64,000 nt of DNA from Sedimentisphaerales bacterium (GCA_028281535.1 JANQJS010000025.1:124001-188000), one strand, 5' to 3'; numbered from the stretch's first letter, positions 44,329-54,697 are shown. Notes: generated from the sequence alone by a model not told the origin. Numbers and translations are program-made.

Positions 44329-46383
44329 TTATTTTTTGACTCGCGTTTTTAACATCTTGGATCGTACGGTTTTGGTTTTGCGTTTTTTCTTGGAACTTTT
44401 AGGTTGGGTGCCGATTTGCGGTGCATCTTTGAGTTCGTTAACTTGGTCGCGAATTTGGGCGGCTTTTTCAAATTCTAAATTTTCTGCCGCTTCGAGCATT
44501 TCTTTTTCCAGGATGCCAATGAGTTCTTCGCGATCATAATTTTTGCCATCCGTCATGATCGCTTCCTGGGCTTTTTTGCGAGCTTTAAATTCTAATTCGA
44601 GACCTGCACGTATTGCTTTTTTAATGGTTTCTGGTTTGATACCATGTTTTTCGTTATAGGCCTGTTGGATCTTGCGGCGACGCTCCGTTTCGTCCATAGC
44701 ATTTTGCATCGAAGGTGTTATCTTATCAGCATACAAAATCACTTCCGCATTCACGTTTCTTGCCGCACGACCAATCGTCTGGATCAGTGATGTTTCACTT
44801 CTTAGAAAGCCTTCTTTGTCTGCATCAAGAATCGTCACCAGAGAGACTTCCGGTAAGTCCAATCCTTCACGAAGCAGATTGATGCCCACCAGGACATCGA
44901 ATTCACCTAGTCGTAGATTTCGCAAAATTTCAACGCGTTCCAGTGTGTCAATTTCACTGTGTAAATAGCTGCATCGAAATCCTTTTTCACGGATGAAACC
45001 ACTCAAGTCTTCGGCGAGACGTTTGGTTAAAGTCGTTACGAGTACGCGTTCATTAACGGCTACACGTTTTTCAATTTCATCCAGCAGGTGAGCCACTTGG
45101 CCACGAGCGGGTACCACAGAAATTTCTGGATCTACCAGTCCGGTGGGTCGAATAATCTGTTCTACCACTTCGCCTTGCGTTAATTCTAATTCATAGGGGC
45201 CAGGTGTGGCAGAAACAAATACCATCTTATTCCAGATGTTTTCAAATTCGCTGAATTGTAGAGGTCGATTGTCCATGGCGCTAGGCAATCGAAAGCCGTG
45301 ATCGACAAGTACTTGTTTTCGACTCTGGTCACCTCCATACATGGCACGGATTTGGGGCAGAGTTACATGCGATTCGTCGATCATGAGTATGAAATCTTTG
45401 GGGAAGTAATCGAGTAGGGTAAATGGGCGGTCACCGGCTGACAAGCCGCCTAGGTGGCGGGCATAGTTTTCTATGCCGCTGCAGTAGCCCACTTCTTGAA
45501 TCATTTCCATGTCGTAACGCGTTCGTGCTGCGAGTCGTTGAGCTTCAAGGAGTTTACCATTGCCACGAAGTTGCAATAGTCGTTCGTCGAGTTCTGTTTT
45601 TATGCCTTCGAGTGCAGAGTCGATACGGTCCTCCGGCATGACGTAATGCTGTGCCGGATAGATAAATGTCTGGTGCTCTTCACTGAGGACTTCGCCGCTG
45701 GTAGGGTGAATGAGTGAAATCTTTTCAATTTCATCGCCAAACATTTCAACGCGAACGGCAATCTCATCGTAGGCGGGCCAGATTTCAACTACGTCGCCTA
45801 TGGCTCGATATTTACCGCGAGTAAATTCGATATCATTTCGTTCGTAGAGTATACCTGTCAGGTCTCGCAGTAAATCGTCGCGATCTATTTCAAGTCCAAC
45901 ACGTAGCGGGACTACCATGCGTTTATATTCTTCAGGTGAGCCGAGACCAAAAATGCAGGATACCGAAGAGACAATGATCACATCTTTACGTGACATCAAG
46001 CTGGTCGTGGAACTCAAACGTAAACGTTCCAGATCATCATTGCGTGAGGCATCTTTTTCAATATAAATATCCCGTTGCGGTATATAAGCTTCGGGTTGAT
46101 AGTAGTCGTAATAACTGACGAAATACTCGACGGCATTATTGGGAAAGAGTTCTTTGAATTCTTCATAAAGCTGAGCGGCTAGCGTTTTATTGTGGCTCAT
46201 GACCAGGGCGGGTCTGCCAAGGCGTTGAATAACGTTGGCCATCGTGAACGTTTTGCCGGAGCCTGTCACTCCCATGAGTGTTTGGCAGCTTCGATCGTCT
46301 TGCAGGCCTGCGCAAAGCTGATCAACGGCTTTGGGTTGATCACCGGATAATTTAAAATCACTGACTACTTCAAATTTTTTCAT
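44329..46383 (-). CDS. uvrB: Excinuclease ABC subunit B
   Basis: DNA helicase-like subunit of nucleotide excision repair. 684 residues with Walker [13 protein letters not shown] near 40, the beta-hairpin [13 protein letters not shown], the DEAD-like DES box ([11 protein letters not shown]), motif [11 protein letters not shown] and the UvrC-interacting UVR motif at ~625-660. The end is an unusually basic tail ([12 protein letters not shown]). It is first in the uvrB-nadC-birA operon. Confidence 0.98.
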   Translation of the reverse strand: MKKFEVVSDFKLSGDQPKAVDQLCAGLQDDRSCQTLMGVTGSGKTFTMANVIQRLGRPALVMSHNKTLAAQLYEEFKELFPNNAVEYFVSYYDYYQPEAYIPQRDIYIEKDASRNDDLERLRLSSTTSLMSRKDVIIVSSVSCIFGLGSPEEYKRMVVPLRVGLEIDRDDLLRDLTGILYERNDIEFTRGKYRAIGDVVEIWPAYDEIAVRVEMFGDEIEKISLIHPTSGEVLSEEHQTFIYPAQHYVMPEDRIDSALEGIKTELDERLLQLRGNGKLLEAQRLAARTRYDMEMIQEVGYCSGIENYARHLGGLSAGDRPFTLLDYFPKDFILMIDESHVTLPQIRAMYGGDQSRKQVLVDHGFRLPSAMDNRPLQFSEFENIWNKMVFVSATPGPYELELTQGEVVEQIIRPTGLVDPEISVVPARGQVAHLLDEIEKRVAVNERVLVTTLTKRLAEDLSGFIREKGFRCSYLHSEIDTLERVEILRNLRLGEFDVLVGINLLREGLDLPEVSLVTILDADKEGFLRSETSLIQTIGRAARNVNAEVILYADKITPSMQNAMDETERRRKIQQAYNEKHGIKPETIKKAIRAGLELEFKARKKAQEAIMTDGKNYDREELIGILEKEMLEAAENLEFEKAAQIRDQVNELKDAPQIGTQPKSSKKKRKTKTVRSKMLKTRVKK

Positions 46384-46488
46384 GTTCGGATCAGATTTAG
46401 TTGGTTAGGTCTTATGCGAGCTCACTAAATTTTAAGCAATCCATTATAGCTTAATTTGGTGATTAGAACAATCAGATAAAGAGGAGCA

Positions 46489-46911
46489 TTAATCATCTGG
46501 GATTAACCGTTTTCCAAGGCTAATGACTTCATCTTGCTTGTATCCCAATGATTGGTAAAAGTCGATCACTTCAGTATTTGACGCTCGGACTTGGAGGTTG
46601 ATTTTAGGGCATCCTTGCTCGAGCAATTTTTTCTCGATGGCTTGCATGATGGCTTTGCCATGACCGTGACCTTGATGATTCGGGTCAACCGCTAAATAGT
46701 GAATCCAGCCGCGATGGCCTTCGTAGCCACCCATGACCGTAGCAATGATTTTTTGCTCGATTTGTCCAACCAGGAAAAGCTGAGGTGCTATCGCAATTTT
46801 GCGTTGAATATCTTTTTCTGGATCATTCCAGGCAACGACAAGATTACATTTTTTCCATAATTGTATGACGGCGTCTTTATCTTGAATTTGATACGTTCGA
46901 ATTTTTAACAT
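46489..46911 (-). CDS. GNAT-family N-acetyltransferase
   Basis: 140-residue acetyltransferase. The acetyl-CoA loop is visible as AVDPNHQGHGHGKAIM (~68-83), and VRASNTEVIDFYQSLGYKQ near the C-terminus is typical of the fold. It resembles YpeA-like predicted acyltransferases; substrate unknown. The frame extends to 46941, but that start would lie in the terminator of the upstream gene; ATG 46911 has GGGAA upstream. Confidence 0.85.
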   Translation of the reverse strand: MLKIRTYQIQDKDAVIQLWKKCNLVVAWNDPEKDIQRKIAIAPQLFLVGQIEQKIIATVMGGYEGHRGWIHYLAVDPNHQGHGHGKAIMQAIEKKLLEQGCPKINLQVRASNTEVIDFYQSLGYKQDEVISLGKRLIPDD

Positions 46912-46925
46912 GTTTATGTTCCCAT

Positions 46926-46954
46926 AAAAAAAGGCTCCCAAGTGGAAGCCTTTT
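46926..46954 (-). terminator. Intrinsic terminator of the SH3b gene
   Basis: AAAAGGCT and AGCCTTTT pair (with CC/GG inside after a mismatch), followed on the minus strand by a run of seven T. It lies about 27 bases after the SH3b gene stop. Confidence 0.8.
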
Positions 46955-46980
46955 GAAAATTTAAGTTATGTTGCTTTAGA

Positions 46981-48282
46981 TTATTTATCTAAGCTCGCTG
47001 GCAATTCCACGATGCTGGTCACGTGGATCAGTCTGATATTACTGTAGGCATCGTAAGTTGCTTTGCCTATTAGAGAGACGCGTTTACCGATCCATTGGCG
47101 TAGGTCTAATCCTGGACGCGTTGCAATGGCATAGTATGAAATACGTTCCATGTCATCCATCACCAAAAAACGTCGATTCTTATTGTTGGATGTAAACACG
47201 GATGAGTTCGCTAAACGACCTTTGACGACAATGTCCTGCAAACGTTTTTCTGGTGGAGCATTTACGGCATAGGTGGTTTGGACTTTATCTTCGATTTTTG
47301 CAAGCGTCATTTTAAGTTGTTCGTCTTGAGCTTTAGATTGCTTCCAGATTTGCAGTGCCATATCAGCACGTCGTACCTGGCGAGAAAGTGATTCACTCGC
47401 TGTCTTAATTGAGCTTGATTCAGTTCGTTTAATAATGGCGTCAAGTGTTTGATTGATTTTTGTGAAATCACGCTCTTGGATGGGTTTGTTCATTTGATCC
47501 TGCATCATTTTTGCAACCAAGTCATAATCTCGACGATCGATATCGAGGGCTGAAAGAACAGGAGCAGCAGGTTTTTCTGGTGCAACCACAAGGGTTTGTT
47601 GAACAGCTGTTTCGGTTGTCGCCGCGACCGTTTCAGTGGTTGTCGCTTCAGGTTTTGGTGCAGTGATGTTTTTTTCTGTAACTGCTGTAAGTGGTTCTTT
47701 TGAGCGTTCGATGAAATCGAGTGAAACCCAAAAATAACATTTAGGTGGGCAAGCAATTTTATAGTAGTTGTCCTGCTCGCCAATGATTTCAACGACGTCA
47801 CCTTGATTGAGAAGCGTTTGTTGCTCATCCGCTTTTTCAGGTGCCACTTTGATGCTCCCGGCACGAACGCGAACATGATCTGTTTTGACCATTCCTTTAA
47901 CTGTCAGGACATGACGTACGGCAGCGCCTTCCGTTGAAGGAGGCGTTACTTCAGTGCTGTTTTCGAGTAGATCCACATATTCTTTTGCAATAAAGCTAAA
48001 GCAATTTTTGGTGGGTTCTACCTTTGCCCAGCCAAACATTTCTTTGTGGACAACCACTTTTTCACCTTTGTTCACATATCCTGATGGATAATAGACCTGA
48101 GCTGGTCCGGCACGGACATAGACTTGGTCACCTGTGATCATGCCAACATAAGGAAATTTAGCCGTTTCAGCCGGTTTTGTGCCCGCTGGTGCGCCTGTTT
48201 GTGCTTCTAATTGGCAAACACAAAGTAGTGTAAAAATAATGGTTAATACGATTTTATAATTTTTTCTCACAGATTTTGACAT
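46981..48282 (-). CDS. Exported protein with two SH3b domains
   Basis: 433 residues. A signal peptide (VLTIIFTLLCVCQLEAQ) is followed by two bacterial SH3 domains (~45-100: GDQVYVRAGPAQVYYPSGYV; ~120-185: KTDHVRVRAGSIKV..GDVVEIIGEQDNYYKI). A Thr/Ala/Pro-rich linker (~205-240) and a helical region lead to a C-terminal OB-like part (FLVMDDMERISYYAIATR, IGKRVSLIGKATYD). SH3b domains usually bind cell-wall or envelope ligands. ATG 48282 is used with GGGAG eleven bases upstream. No catalytic domain is seen. Confidence 0.78.
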   Translation of the reverse strand: MSKSVRKNYKIVLTIIFTLLCVCQLEAQTGAPAGTKPAETAKFPYVGMITGDQVYVRAGPAQVYYPSGYVNKGEKVVVHKEMFGWAKVEPTKNCFSFIAKEYVDLLENSTEVTPPSTEGAAVRHVLTVKGMVKTDHVRVRAGSIKVAPEKADEQQTLLNQGDVVEIIGEQDNYYKIACPPKCYFWVSLDFIERSKEPLTAVTEKNITAPKPEATTTETVAATTETAVQQTLVVAPEKPAAPVLSALDIDRRDYDLVAKMMQDQMNKPIQERDFTKINQTLDAIIKRTESSSIKTASESLSRQVRRADMALQIWKQSKAQDEQLKMTLAKIEDKVQTTYAVNAPPEKRLQDIVVKGRLANSSVFTSNNKNRRFLVMDDMERISYYAIATRPGLDLRQWIGKRVSLIGKATYDAYSNIRLIHVTSIVELPASLDK

Positions 48283-48636
48283 GACTGACAACTCCCGGAA
48301 AAGCTTTTGTTTACTGCATTTAACGAAAGCCGAACCTATCAGAACTTCTTAGAATTGTCAACCTGAATCGCCTGTTAAATGTTATTTTTTCAGTTTATTC
48401 CTTATTTTATATTCTTTGGTTTGCTCCTCAGAGATGTCTATATCTTAATCTTAAACCAGCAATAGATAGCATTTTCAACTAAAATTTGTGTAACACCTCA
48501 GGTCGGCCCGACTCTATATACCATGGACAAGATTTTTCCTAATACGCTTGATTCCGACACCGCAATCGTTACAATCTGATTGCTTAATGTTTCGTGAAAC
48601 AACTAGTTATAAATTTCAAGAAGGTCAAAGCCCTCT
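48283..48636. other. Divergent intergenic region
   Basis: About 350 bases between the SH3b and rhomboid genes, AT-rich; it presumably holds both promoters. I see no repeat, RNA or small gene. Confidence 0.5.
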
Positions 48637-49842
48637 ATGATAATTCCTATCGGTACGAATAACCGACTGCAGCGTAGGCCTACCGCAAACTATGTACTGC
48701 TCGGTCTGAATATTCTTATTTTTATTATTCCGATTTTTTTGCAAGCCATTGATAATCGCTCTGGAATTTCCCCTGGGGGAACAGAATCTTTGGCCATGTC
48801 TGTTGAACGAAAACTTAATTCTTTAAAACTGCATTCCACCGAACCGAGATTGTATGAATTTATTACTTACGCATTTCTTCATGCCAACATAATGCACATT
48901 TTGGGTAATATGCTTTTTCTGCTGATTTTTGGCAACAATGTTAACGATCGTTTAGGGCATACCGGTTACGTGTTGTTATATTTAGGTGGAGCCATATTTA
49001 GCGGTATTGGGCATGTGCTCTTTAATGTAGAGCCAGTTGTGGGGGCTTCAGGAGCGGTGGCGGCCGTGACGGGGGCTTATATGGTGTTGTTTCCCAAAAC
49101 CAATATTCATATTTTCTGGTTTTTTATTCTTATTACGACATTTGAAATACCTGCATTGTATTTTATCCTCTTTAAGTTGATCATTTATGATAACCTGATC
49201 ATGCCAAGCATGTCTGGGCCAACCAATGTAGCCTATGGTGCACACCTGGCAGGTTATCTGTTTGGCGTGGTGGTGCCTATGCTTTTGATTATGATTAAAC
49301 TCATTCCGCATAGCCAATTTGATTTATGGGCATTGACAAAACGTTGGCACAGGCGGCAGCAATATAATACTGCTGTGCATAGCGGCTATGATCCATTTGG
49401 GCACTCTGAGCCCAAGAAGAAAACCGTTTTTTCCAAAGTGAAGAATTCAGGCAATTCCGCTCAGGAACAACAGATCACAGATATGCGTGGAAAAATTGGT
49501 GTATGCTTGCAGCAGGGAAATTATAATGAGGCCTCTCGTCTCTATGTTGAGCTTATGCAGATTGATTCTAAGCAAGTGCTCGCAGAGCAGAATCAATTGG
49601 ATGTTGCCAATAAGTTGATGCAGGATCAATATCACGTCGATGCGGCTCAGGCATATGAGTTGTTTTTGGAAAGTTATCCTCGCTATCCTTTTATTGAGCA
49701 GATTCAATTAATGCTTGGGTTACTTTATAGTCGCTACCTCGAGAGTCCAAAACAAGCTCGGGAAAATTTAGAAAAAGCGATGGATAAGCTTCGCGATCCT
49801 GGCCAACGGCAAATGTGTCAAGAAGAGTTAAATAAATTATAA
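48637..49842 (+). CDS. Rhomboid intramembrane serine protease with TPR tail
   Basis: 401 residues. Residues 1-240 form a six-transmembrane rhomboid core: HANIMHILGNMLFLLIFG, the catalytic serine motif GASGAVAAVTG (~137) and the partner histidine in AYGAHLAGYLFG (~205). The soluble C-terminus (~270-401) has TPR-like helices (IGVCLQQGNYNEASRLYVEL, AAQAYELFLESYPRYP, ARENLEKAMDKL). It would cleave membrane-anchored substrates in the bilayer; the substrate is unknown. Confidence 0.9.
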   Translation: MIIPIGTNNRLQRRPTANYVLLGLNILIFIIPIFLQAIDNRSGISPGGTESLAMSVERKLNSLKLHSTEPRLYEFITYAFLHANIMHILGNMLFLLIFGNNVNDRLGHTGYVLLYLGGAIFSGIGHVLFNVEPVVGASGAVAAVTGAYMVLFPKTNIHIFWFFILITTFEIPALYFILFKLIIYDNLIMPSMSGPTNVAYGAHLAGYLFGVVVPMLLIMIKLIPHSQFDLWALTKRWHRRQQYNTAVHSGYDPFGHSEPKKKTVFSKVKNSGNSAQEQQITDMRGKIGVCLQQGNYNEASRLYVELMQIDSKQVLAEQNQLDVANKLMQDQYHVDAAQAYELFLESYPRYPFIEQIQLMLGLLYSRYLESPKQARENLEKAMDKLRDPGQRQMCQEELNKL

Positions 49843-49878
49843 CTGATCTTTTAATCCTTAGTTGGTTGAGAATAATTG

Positions 49879-50910
49879 ATGATCACAACACTTGCATTTA
49901 TGGACCATTTAATACCCTTTAAACAAATAGCCGAGTCAGGTACAGTCGGCATCATTGGTTTATTTGTGATTATGATTGTCAGTTTAGCTGTCATTGGTAA
50001 GGGGGCAGATTGGCTTGTTGAAGGTACCGCGCAATTAGCCTATCGATTAGGGATACCAAAAATTGTCGTAGGCGCAACTGTAGTTTCGTTGGGCACTACG
50101 AGTCCAGAAGCTGCTGTTTCTGTGATGTCGGCGGTTAAAGGTGAAAGCGGTTTAGCTTTAGGTAATGCGATAGGTTCAGTGATTTGTGATACGGGATTAA
50201 TCTTTGGACTTTGTTGTTTGATTACCAAGTTGCCGATCGATCGATTTATATTGAATCGTCAAGGGTGGGTGCAGTTTGGATCGGGTGTATTATTGTTGGG
50301 GATCATTTATGGACTAAATATAATGCAAGAGCAACCGATGATTAATCGTTGGATTGGTTTTGGATTGCTTGGGTTATTAGTGTGGTACTTATATATTTCA
50401 GTACGGTGGGCCAGGCAGCATCCTACACCTTCTGAGCATGAGCAGGAAGCGTCAAAGTCTGTTGGGTTTTGTTTTTTTATTATTGTCGTTGGATTAGTGT
50501 GTGTTATCGCGAGTGCAGAAGCGTTAATTGGTTCTGCAACAGAAGTGTGTCGTTATTTTGACATTCCTGAAGAAGTGATCGCGGCGACAGTCATCGCTTT
50601 TGGAACATCTCTGCCGGAATTAGTGACAGCATTGGTGAGCATCAAAAAAGGCCATCCTGAAATTCTCATTGGAAATATTGTCGGGGCGGATATCCTCAAT
50701 ATTCTTTTTGTCACCGGGGCTGCTGCTGCCGCGACACCATTAGCAATTCCTGATATTGTTTTAAAAATTCATTTACCTGCGATGATGTTGATTTTACTGA
50801 TTTTTAGAATCTTCATCGCGATGAACAAAACACATTTTCAACGCTGGTGTGGTGTACCATTACTGCTCATATACATCGGATTTATTATTCTTTCCTACAC
50901 GTATAGTTGA
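49879..50910 (+). CDS. CaCA-family Na+/Ca2+ exchanger-like transporter
   Basis: 343-residue integral membrane protein with two inverted homologous halves of five helices. The alpha repeats are visible: SLGTTSPEAAVSVMSAVKGE..GNAIGSVICDTGLIFGL in the first half and FGTSLPELVTALVSIKKGH..GNIVGADILNILFVTGA in the second, with the conserved acidic residues in PE. It is likely a K+-dependent-type or prokaryotic YrbG-like exchanger. ATG 49879 preferred over TTG 49876. It follows the rhomboid gene by 36 bases and may be co-transcribed. Confidence 0.9.
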   Translation: MITTLAFMDHLIPFKQIAESGTVGIIGLFVIMIVSLAVIGKGADWLVEGTAQLAYRLGIPKIVVGATVVSLGTTSPEAAVSVMSAVKGESGLALGNAIGSVICDTGLIFGLCCLITKLPIDRFILNRQGWVQFGSGVLLLGIIYGLNIMQEQPMINRWIGFGLLGLLVWYLYISVRWARQHPTPSEHEQEASKSVGFCFFIIVVGLVCVIASAEALIGSATEVCRYFDIPEEVIAATVIAFGTSLPELVTALVSIKKGHPEILIGNIVGADILNILFVTGAAAAATPLAIPDIVLKIHLPAMMLILLIFRIFIAMNKTHFQRWCGVPLLLIYIGFIILSYTYS

Positions 50911-51146
50911 AGCGAATAGTACTGTTCGATAAATCTTCGTCCGATAAATATGTAATTCAATATTTAAAAAGATTACCGGACCTTGTAACGTCTTTTCTCA
51001 TCGCTATTTCGATCAAATTTACCCAAATTTCATTCATTCAGCCGATAGTTTATACAGTCTCTCTGCGCAAGCTCTGCGAATAGATTGACTGTAATACAAT
51101 GCATTGAATTGCGACTAACCTGAAAACAGGATTGAAATAGTCAAAA

Positions 51147-52001
51147 ATGTTAGACTTATTATTAAGAATTCAGGATGCCGCCTTACAGCTTGATCCTTTG
51201 ACCATTTGGCCATCGGCATTGGTTGGGATCGTCATGGGAATGTTTCTCTGGTTAGGTGGCACGCGCTATTCCTTTTTTGTGGTTGGCATTTTAGGTGCAG
51301 GGTTAGGTGGATGTGCTGGCCTGCTGGTGCATCACTTTTTCCAAACGGAAATCTTGATCTCTGCGGCAATCGGCGCTGTGGTTTTAGCGATCGCTTTTGT
51401 GTTGCTGGAACGTGTGGTAATTGTCTTACTGGCAACGACTATTTTTGCATTGGCCTGTGGTACATCCTATATGGGCTATAGTCTGCAAGATAAAAATTGG
51501 AATGAGTTAATTACCATGCAGCAACTCAAACGTGTTGAAGCGATGCAGCAGGGTATAAATGATGGAACCGCACCAGGCAATTTGGCTGACTCATGGATGG
51601 CTCAGCCTGTGCCAGAGACAGGTGTCAATACAGAAGGTGAATCTCATCAAGCGGGTAAATCCCGTTTAGGTGATATCTTTGATGCGATTAAAGAATCTGT
51701 TGGTGAAAACAAAGGAATGTTAATCCTATGGATTTTGCTGGGAGCGACGATTGGGTTATTCCTGGCTTATGTACTTAAAAAAGTGATCATGGCAATCTGT
51801 TGTAGTGTGGTTGGTTCGACATCAATCATACTCGGTGTGATTGCATTATTTTTAGCAAAAGGTACGGCAGTGATTTCGACACTGGAAACACGGCCCAAGC
51901 TGACACCAACCATCTTTGCCGCGATGGTGATTTTTGGTTGTATTTGTCAGTTAATTTTTGCTCGTAAACCGAAAACTGAATCTAGTGAAGAGGATGAATA
52001 A
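51147..52001 (+). CDS. Multi-pass membrane protein (TMEM198/DUF4203-like), first of pair
   Basis: 284 residues with two hydrophobic blocks: four or five glycine-rich spans at ~20-110 (VGIVMGMFLWLGG, VVGILGAGLGGCAGLLV, ISAAIGAVVLAIAFVLL) and three at ~190-275, separated by a soluble loop (~112-185). The pattern recalls TMEM198/DUF4203-type proteins; no transporter signature is seen. Its stop codon overlaps the start of the next gene by eight bases. Confidence 0.65.
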   Translation: MLDLLLRIQDAALQLDPLTIWPSALVGIVMGMFLWLGGTRYSFFVVGILGAGLGGCAGLLVHHFFQTEILISAAIGAVVLAIAFVLLERVVIVLLATTIFALACGTSYMGYSLQDKNWNELITMQQLKRVEAMQQGINDGTAPGNLADSWMAQPVPETGVNTEGESHQAGKSRLGDIFDAIKESVGENKGMLILWILLGATIGLFLAYVLKKVIMAICCSVVGSTSIILGVIALFLAKGTAVISTLETRPKLTPTIFAAMVIFGCICQLIFARKPKTESSEEDE

Positions 52002-52707
52002 AATGGATATGATAATATTAGCTCAAGCAGCTCAAAATTATGCAGAATCCAATCCTGATGCTGGCCAATCAACCGGCCTGTTTGGATCTTTACCCATCAG
52101 TACCATATGGGAATACATTGTGCGAATTAGTTGGCTGCAGGCCTTTTTTGCTGTTGCTTTCGGTGCGATTTATTTCATCTATGGCTGGCGGGTTTTTAAA
52201 ATGCTCGTTGTGATTAACTTTACGTTGATAGGTATCTTCGTTGGTAAATATCTCGGAACCATTTTGGAAGGTTCTGGGTTATGGGGGGGGATAATGGGCG
52301 CACTCATATTAGGTGCCGTTTCGTGGCCTTTTATGAAATACTCCGTTTCTGCATTAGGTGGTATGGCAGGTGCTGTGATTGGTGCAGCTTTGTGGCGATC
52401 ATTTGGGCTGCCGGATCATTATTTACCAGCAGGTGCTTTGACGGGATTGGTAGCTGGTGGTCTTCTGGCATTTTCATCTTTCAAAATGTCTATTATGTTG
52501 TTTACCTCTTTACAGGGATCGGCATTTTTGGTCATTGGGATTTTGGCACTGCTGCATGATTATCCCAGTTTTAGTATGGCGATATCAGATGCTGTGTTGA
52601 GCCGGGAATATTTACTGCCACTGATGGTTGTCTTTCCAACACTGGGTGGGGTCGTTTTTCAGCAATATCTGCTTCGGCATGAGGAAGATTGGGCGATGCC
52701 AGACTAA
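51994..52707 (+). CDS. Multi-pass membrane protein, second of pair
   Basis: 237 residues with six or seven glycine-rich spans (FFAVAFGAIYFIYGW, VVINFTLIGIFVGKYLG, GGIMGALILGAVSWPF, LGGMAGAVIGAALW, GALTGLVAGGLLAF). It resembles the first protein in span pattern, which suggests an ancient duplication and a heteromeric complex. ATG 51994 overlaps the previous stop and has GAAGAGG upstream; the longer frame from 51958 lies inside the first gene. Function unknown. Confidence 0.65.
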   Translation: MNKMDMIILAQAAQNYAESNPDAGQSTGLFGSLPISTIWEYIVRISWLQAFFAVAFGAIYFIYGWRVFKMLVVINFTLIGIFVGKYLGTILEGSGLWGGIMGALILGAVSWPFMKYSVSALGGMAGAVIGAALWRSFGLPDHYLPAGALTGLVAGGLLAFSSFKMSIMLFTSLQGSAFLVIGILALLHDYPSFSMAISDAVLSREYLLPLMVVFPTLGGVVFQQYLLRHEEDWAMPD

Positions 52708-52791
52708 TTTGTGGTGTCGGAATGGACGATAATAGGAATTAACAGGCTTTCGAGTCCCTTAAATGTCTTAAAATAAATAAATTATAACATC

Positions 52792-52820
52792 TTGACCCTG
52801 TTGGACGAATCGACTATACT
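52792..52820 (+). promoter_or_regulatory. Sigma70-like promoter of the TPR lipoprotein
   Basis: TTGACC (52792-52797), a 17-base spacer and TATACT (52815-52820). The start would be near 52827, four bases before ATG 52831, or with a short leader before ATG 52849. Confidence 0.6.
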
Positions 52821-52830
52821 TTTGAACCTT

Positions 52831-53820
52831 ATGAATTTCCGCATACGAATGAACTTGTTGGGGGCAGTTACCGTGTTGTGCATTTTGGTGGGCTGTGACC
52901 ATCAACGTGCTGTCAACCATTATGTATCTGCCATTGAATTAGAGTCTCTGGACTTACAGGATCAAGCCATCCTGGAGTTGCAGCAGGCGGTAAAGCTGGA
53001 CTATGATTTTTCATTGGCACACTCCAAGCTGGGCGATTTGTATCGCGAAAAAGGTGAAAATGAATCCGCAGCCAAGGCCTATGAAAATGCGGTTCAATTA
53101 GATCCCTGGTCTTATCATGATCATCTCAATTTAGGTCAAGTCTATCAGATTCTCAAAAAGTTTGTCGATGCCATTAAGGCACTAAAACGCGCAACAGTTA
53201 TTCAGCCAGATAGCATTCCAGCTAATTATTCTCTCGGTGTCGTTTATTTTGAAACCGAAGATTATGAAAATGCTCAAACCTATATTGAAAAAGCATCTTC
53301 ATTGGATCCTGACAATGATGAGATTCTCGCTAGCTTGGGTAATGTCTATAGCAAAAATGGCGACGACTACAAAGCGATCAAAGCTTATAAGCAGGCTCTG
53401 GAAATTAACGGGCAACAAACCGATATCATGCTCAAGCTGGGTACGATCTACGCTCGCATGAAACGTTTTGCGCCTGCAAAACTTATTCTGGAAAAAGCGG
53501 TTGAAGCTGATCCAGAAAATCCATCCACACATATTGCCTTAGCCTATTCTATGCTACTGCAAGGTGAACTGCAAAAAGCCATCGATCACTACAATAATGC
53601 GATCGATGTCGATCCAGAAAACCACAAAGCCTACAGCGGCTTAGGCGTTACTTACATGATGGTCTACTTAAAAAATTCCGAAGACCAAAAAATGGCCGAA
53701 GACGCTCTTGCCGCATGGCACACCTCCCTGGAAATCGAAGCTGACCAACCCAAAATCAAACGCCTGGTCGAAAAATACTCTAAGCAGGTTTATTCAGAAG
53801 CTGCCCCAGCAAGTCCTTGA
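52831..53820 (+). CDS. TPR lipoprotein with about seven repeats
   Basis: 329-residue predicted lipoprotein. The signal (MNLLGAVTVLCILVGC) has a clear lipobox LVGC. The mature part is a run of tetratricopeptide repeats from ~residue 25 to 310 (AILELQQAVKLDYDFSLAHSK, AAKAYENAVQLDPWSYHDHL, AIKALKRATVIQPDSIPANY and so on, each with the A..P pattern). It is probably a scaffold in the periplasm or on the outer membrane. Start could also be ATG 52849. Codon use in the last third is more GC-rich than upstream. Confidence 0.8.
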   Translation: MNFRIRMNLLGAVTVLCILVGCDHQRAVNHYVSAIELESLDLQDQAILELQQAVKLDYDFSLAHSKLGDLYREKGENESAAKAYENAVQLDPWSYHDHLNLGQVYQILKKFVDAIKALKRATVIQPDSIPANYSLGVVYFETEDYENAQTYIEKASSLDPDNDEILASLGNVYSKNGDDYKAIKAYKQALEINGQQTDIMLKLGTIYARMKRFAPAKLILEKAVEADPENPSTHIALAYSMLLQGELQKAIDHYNNAIDVDPENHKAYSGLGVTYMMVYLKNSEDQKMAEDALAAWHTSLEIEADQPKIKRLVEKYSKQVYSEAAPASP

Positions 53821-53961
53821 TTTTTTAGTTATTTTAGAATTAATCAAATTTTCTCCTCTTATAATAATAATTATCCATATAGTTGACATTTAGTGATTAA
53901 TCTCCATAAGATAAGTTGTCATGATTATATATTTATGACCGGGAAAAATAGGAGAATACAA

Positions 53962-54687
53962 ATGAGCAATGTTAAAATTTATATGTTAATTTTATTGTTT
54001 GTTGGAAACTTGTTCGCGACGACTTGGGCACCCTCTGAACTTACTGACCCCTTATCAAATGAGAAAGTACCATCTCAAGATGTGATGTCCTATGGCAGTT
54101 ACATATATGACTGGCCATCAAAATATGATTTAGTATTTTGGCCATACACAGCAGAGAGATGGATTACGTTGAATCCTAAAAATGGATACGCTGCGTTTAA
54201 TAGTGATTTTGAAAATTTAAAAAATAACGAAAAAGATCGGCTCTCACGGTGGTTAGCTGAAAATTATGAATTATCGAAAGCTGTAAAAAGTCATATTGAA
54301 AAACTTGAATGGATAGAAAAAATATATAGTAACAGAAATATGGATGATGACTTTTGGGGTAGATTTTACCGTCTAATGGCCTTTAAACAAGAAGACCAGG
54401 AAAAGAGTTTGATTTATGTTGAAAAAGCGATGGTATTGCTAAAGAAAAAGTTAGATGAGAAGCCAAGAGGAATAGATGCAATACAAGTATATTATTTAGT
54501 TGGAGAGTATAGCCGGCGGTTAGGAGATAAAGAAGCTGCGATCTTATATTTTGAGAAAGTTAAAAACACAAAATATAAAGACAAGGATGGCGAAGAAAAG
54601 AAAGGGCATCCCTACTTTGTGTCTTTAGTTGAGGATAGAGAAAAATTAATTAATGGTCAAAAGGGCGAGTTCAATAAAAATAATTAA
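53962..54687 (+). CDS. Exported protein with DUF2225/TPR-like C-terminus
   Basis: 241 residues. A signal peptide (YMLILLFVGNLFATTWA) precedes an N-terminal region with aromatic-rich YDWPSKYDLVFWPYTAERW, then helices AFKQEDQEKSLIYVEKAMVLLK and IQVYYLVGEYSRRLGDKEAAILYFEKV that look like the TPR-type end of DUF2225 proteins. I am not certain of the family. AGGAG lies before ATG 53962; the longer frame lacks a ribosome site. The gene is noticeably AT-rich and stands alone. Confidence 0.7.
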   Translation: MSNVKIYMLILLFVGNLFATTWAPSELTDPLSNEKVPSQDVMSYGSYIYDWPSKYDLVFWPYTAERWITLNPKNGYAAFNSDFENLKNNEKDRLSRWLAENYELSKAVKSHIEKLEWIEKIYSNRNMDDDFWGRFYRLMAFKQEDQEKSLIYVEKAMVLLKKKLDEKPRGIDAIQVYYLVGEYSRRLGDKEAAILYFEKVKNTKYKDKDGEEKKGHPYFVSLVEDREKLINGQKGEFNKNN

Positions 54688-54697
54688 TACTTTTAGG

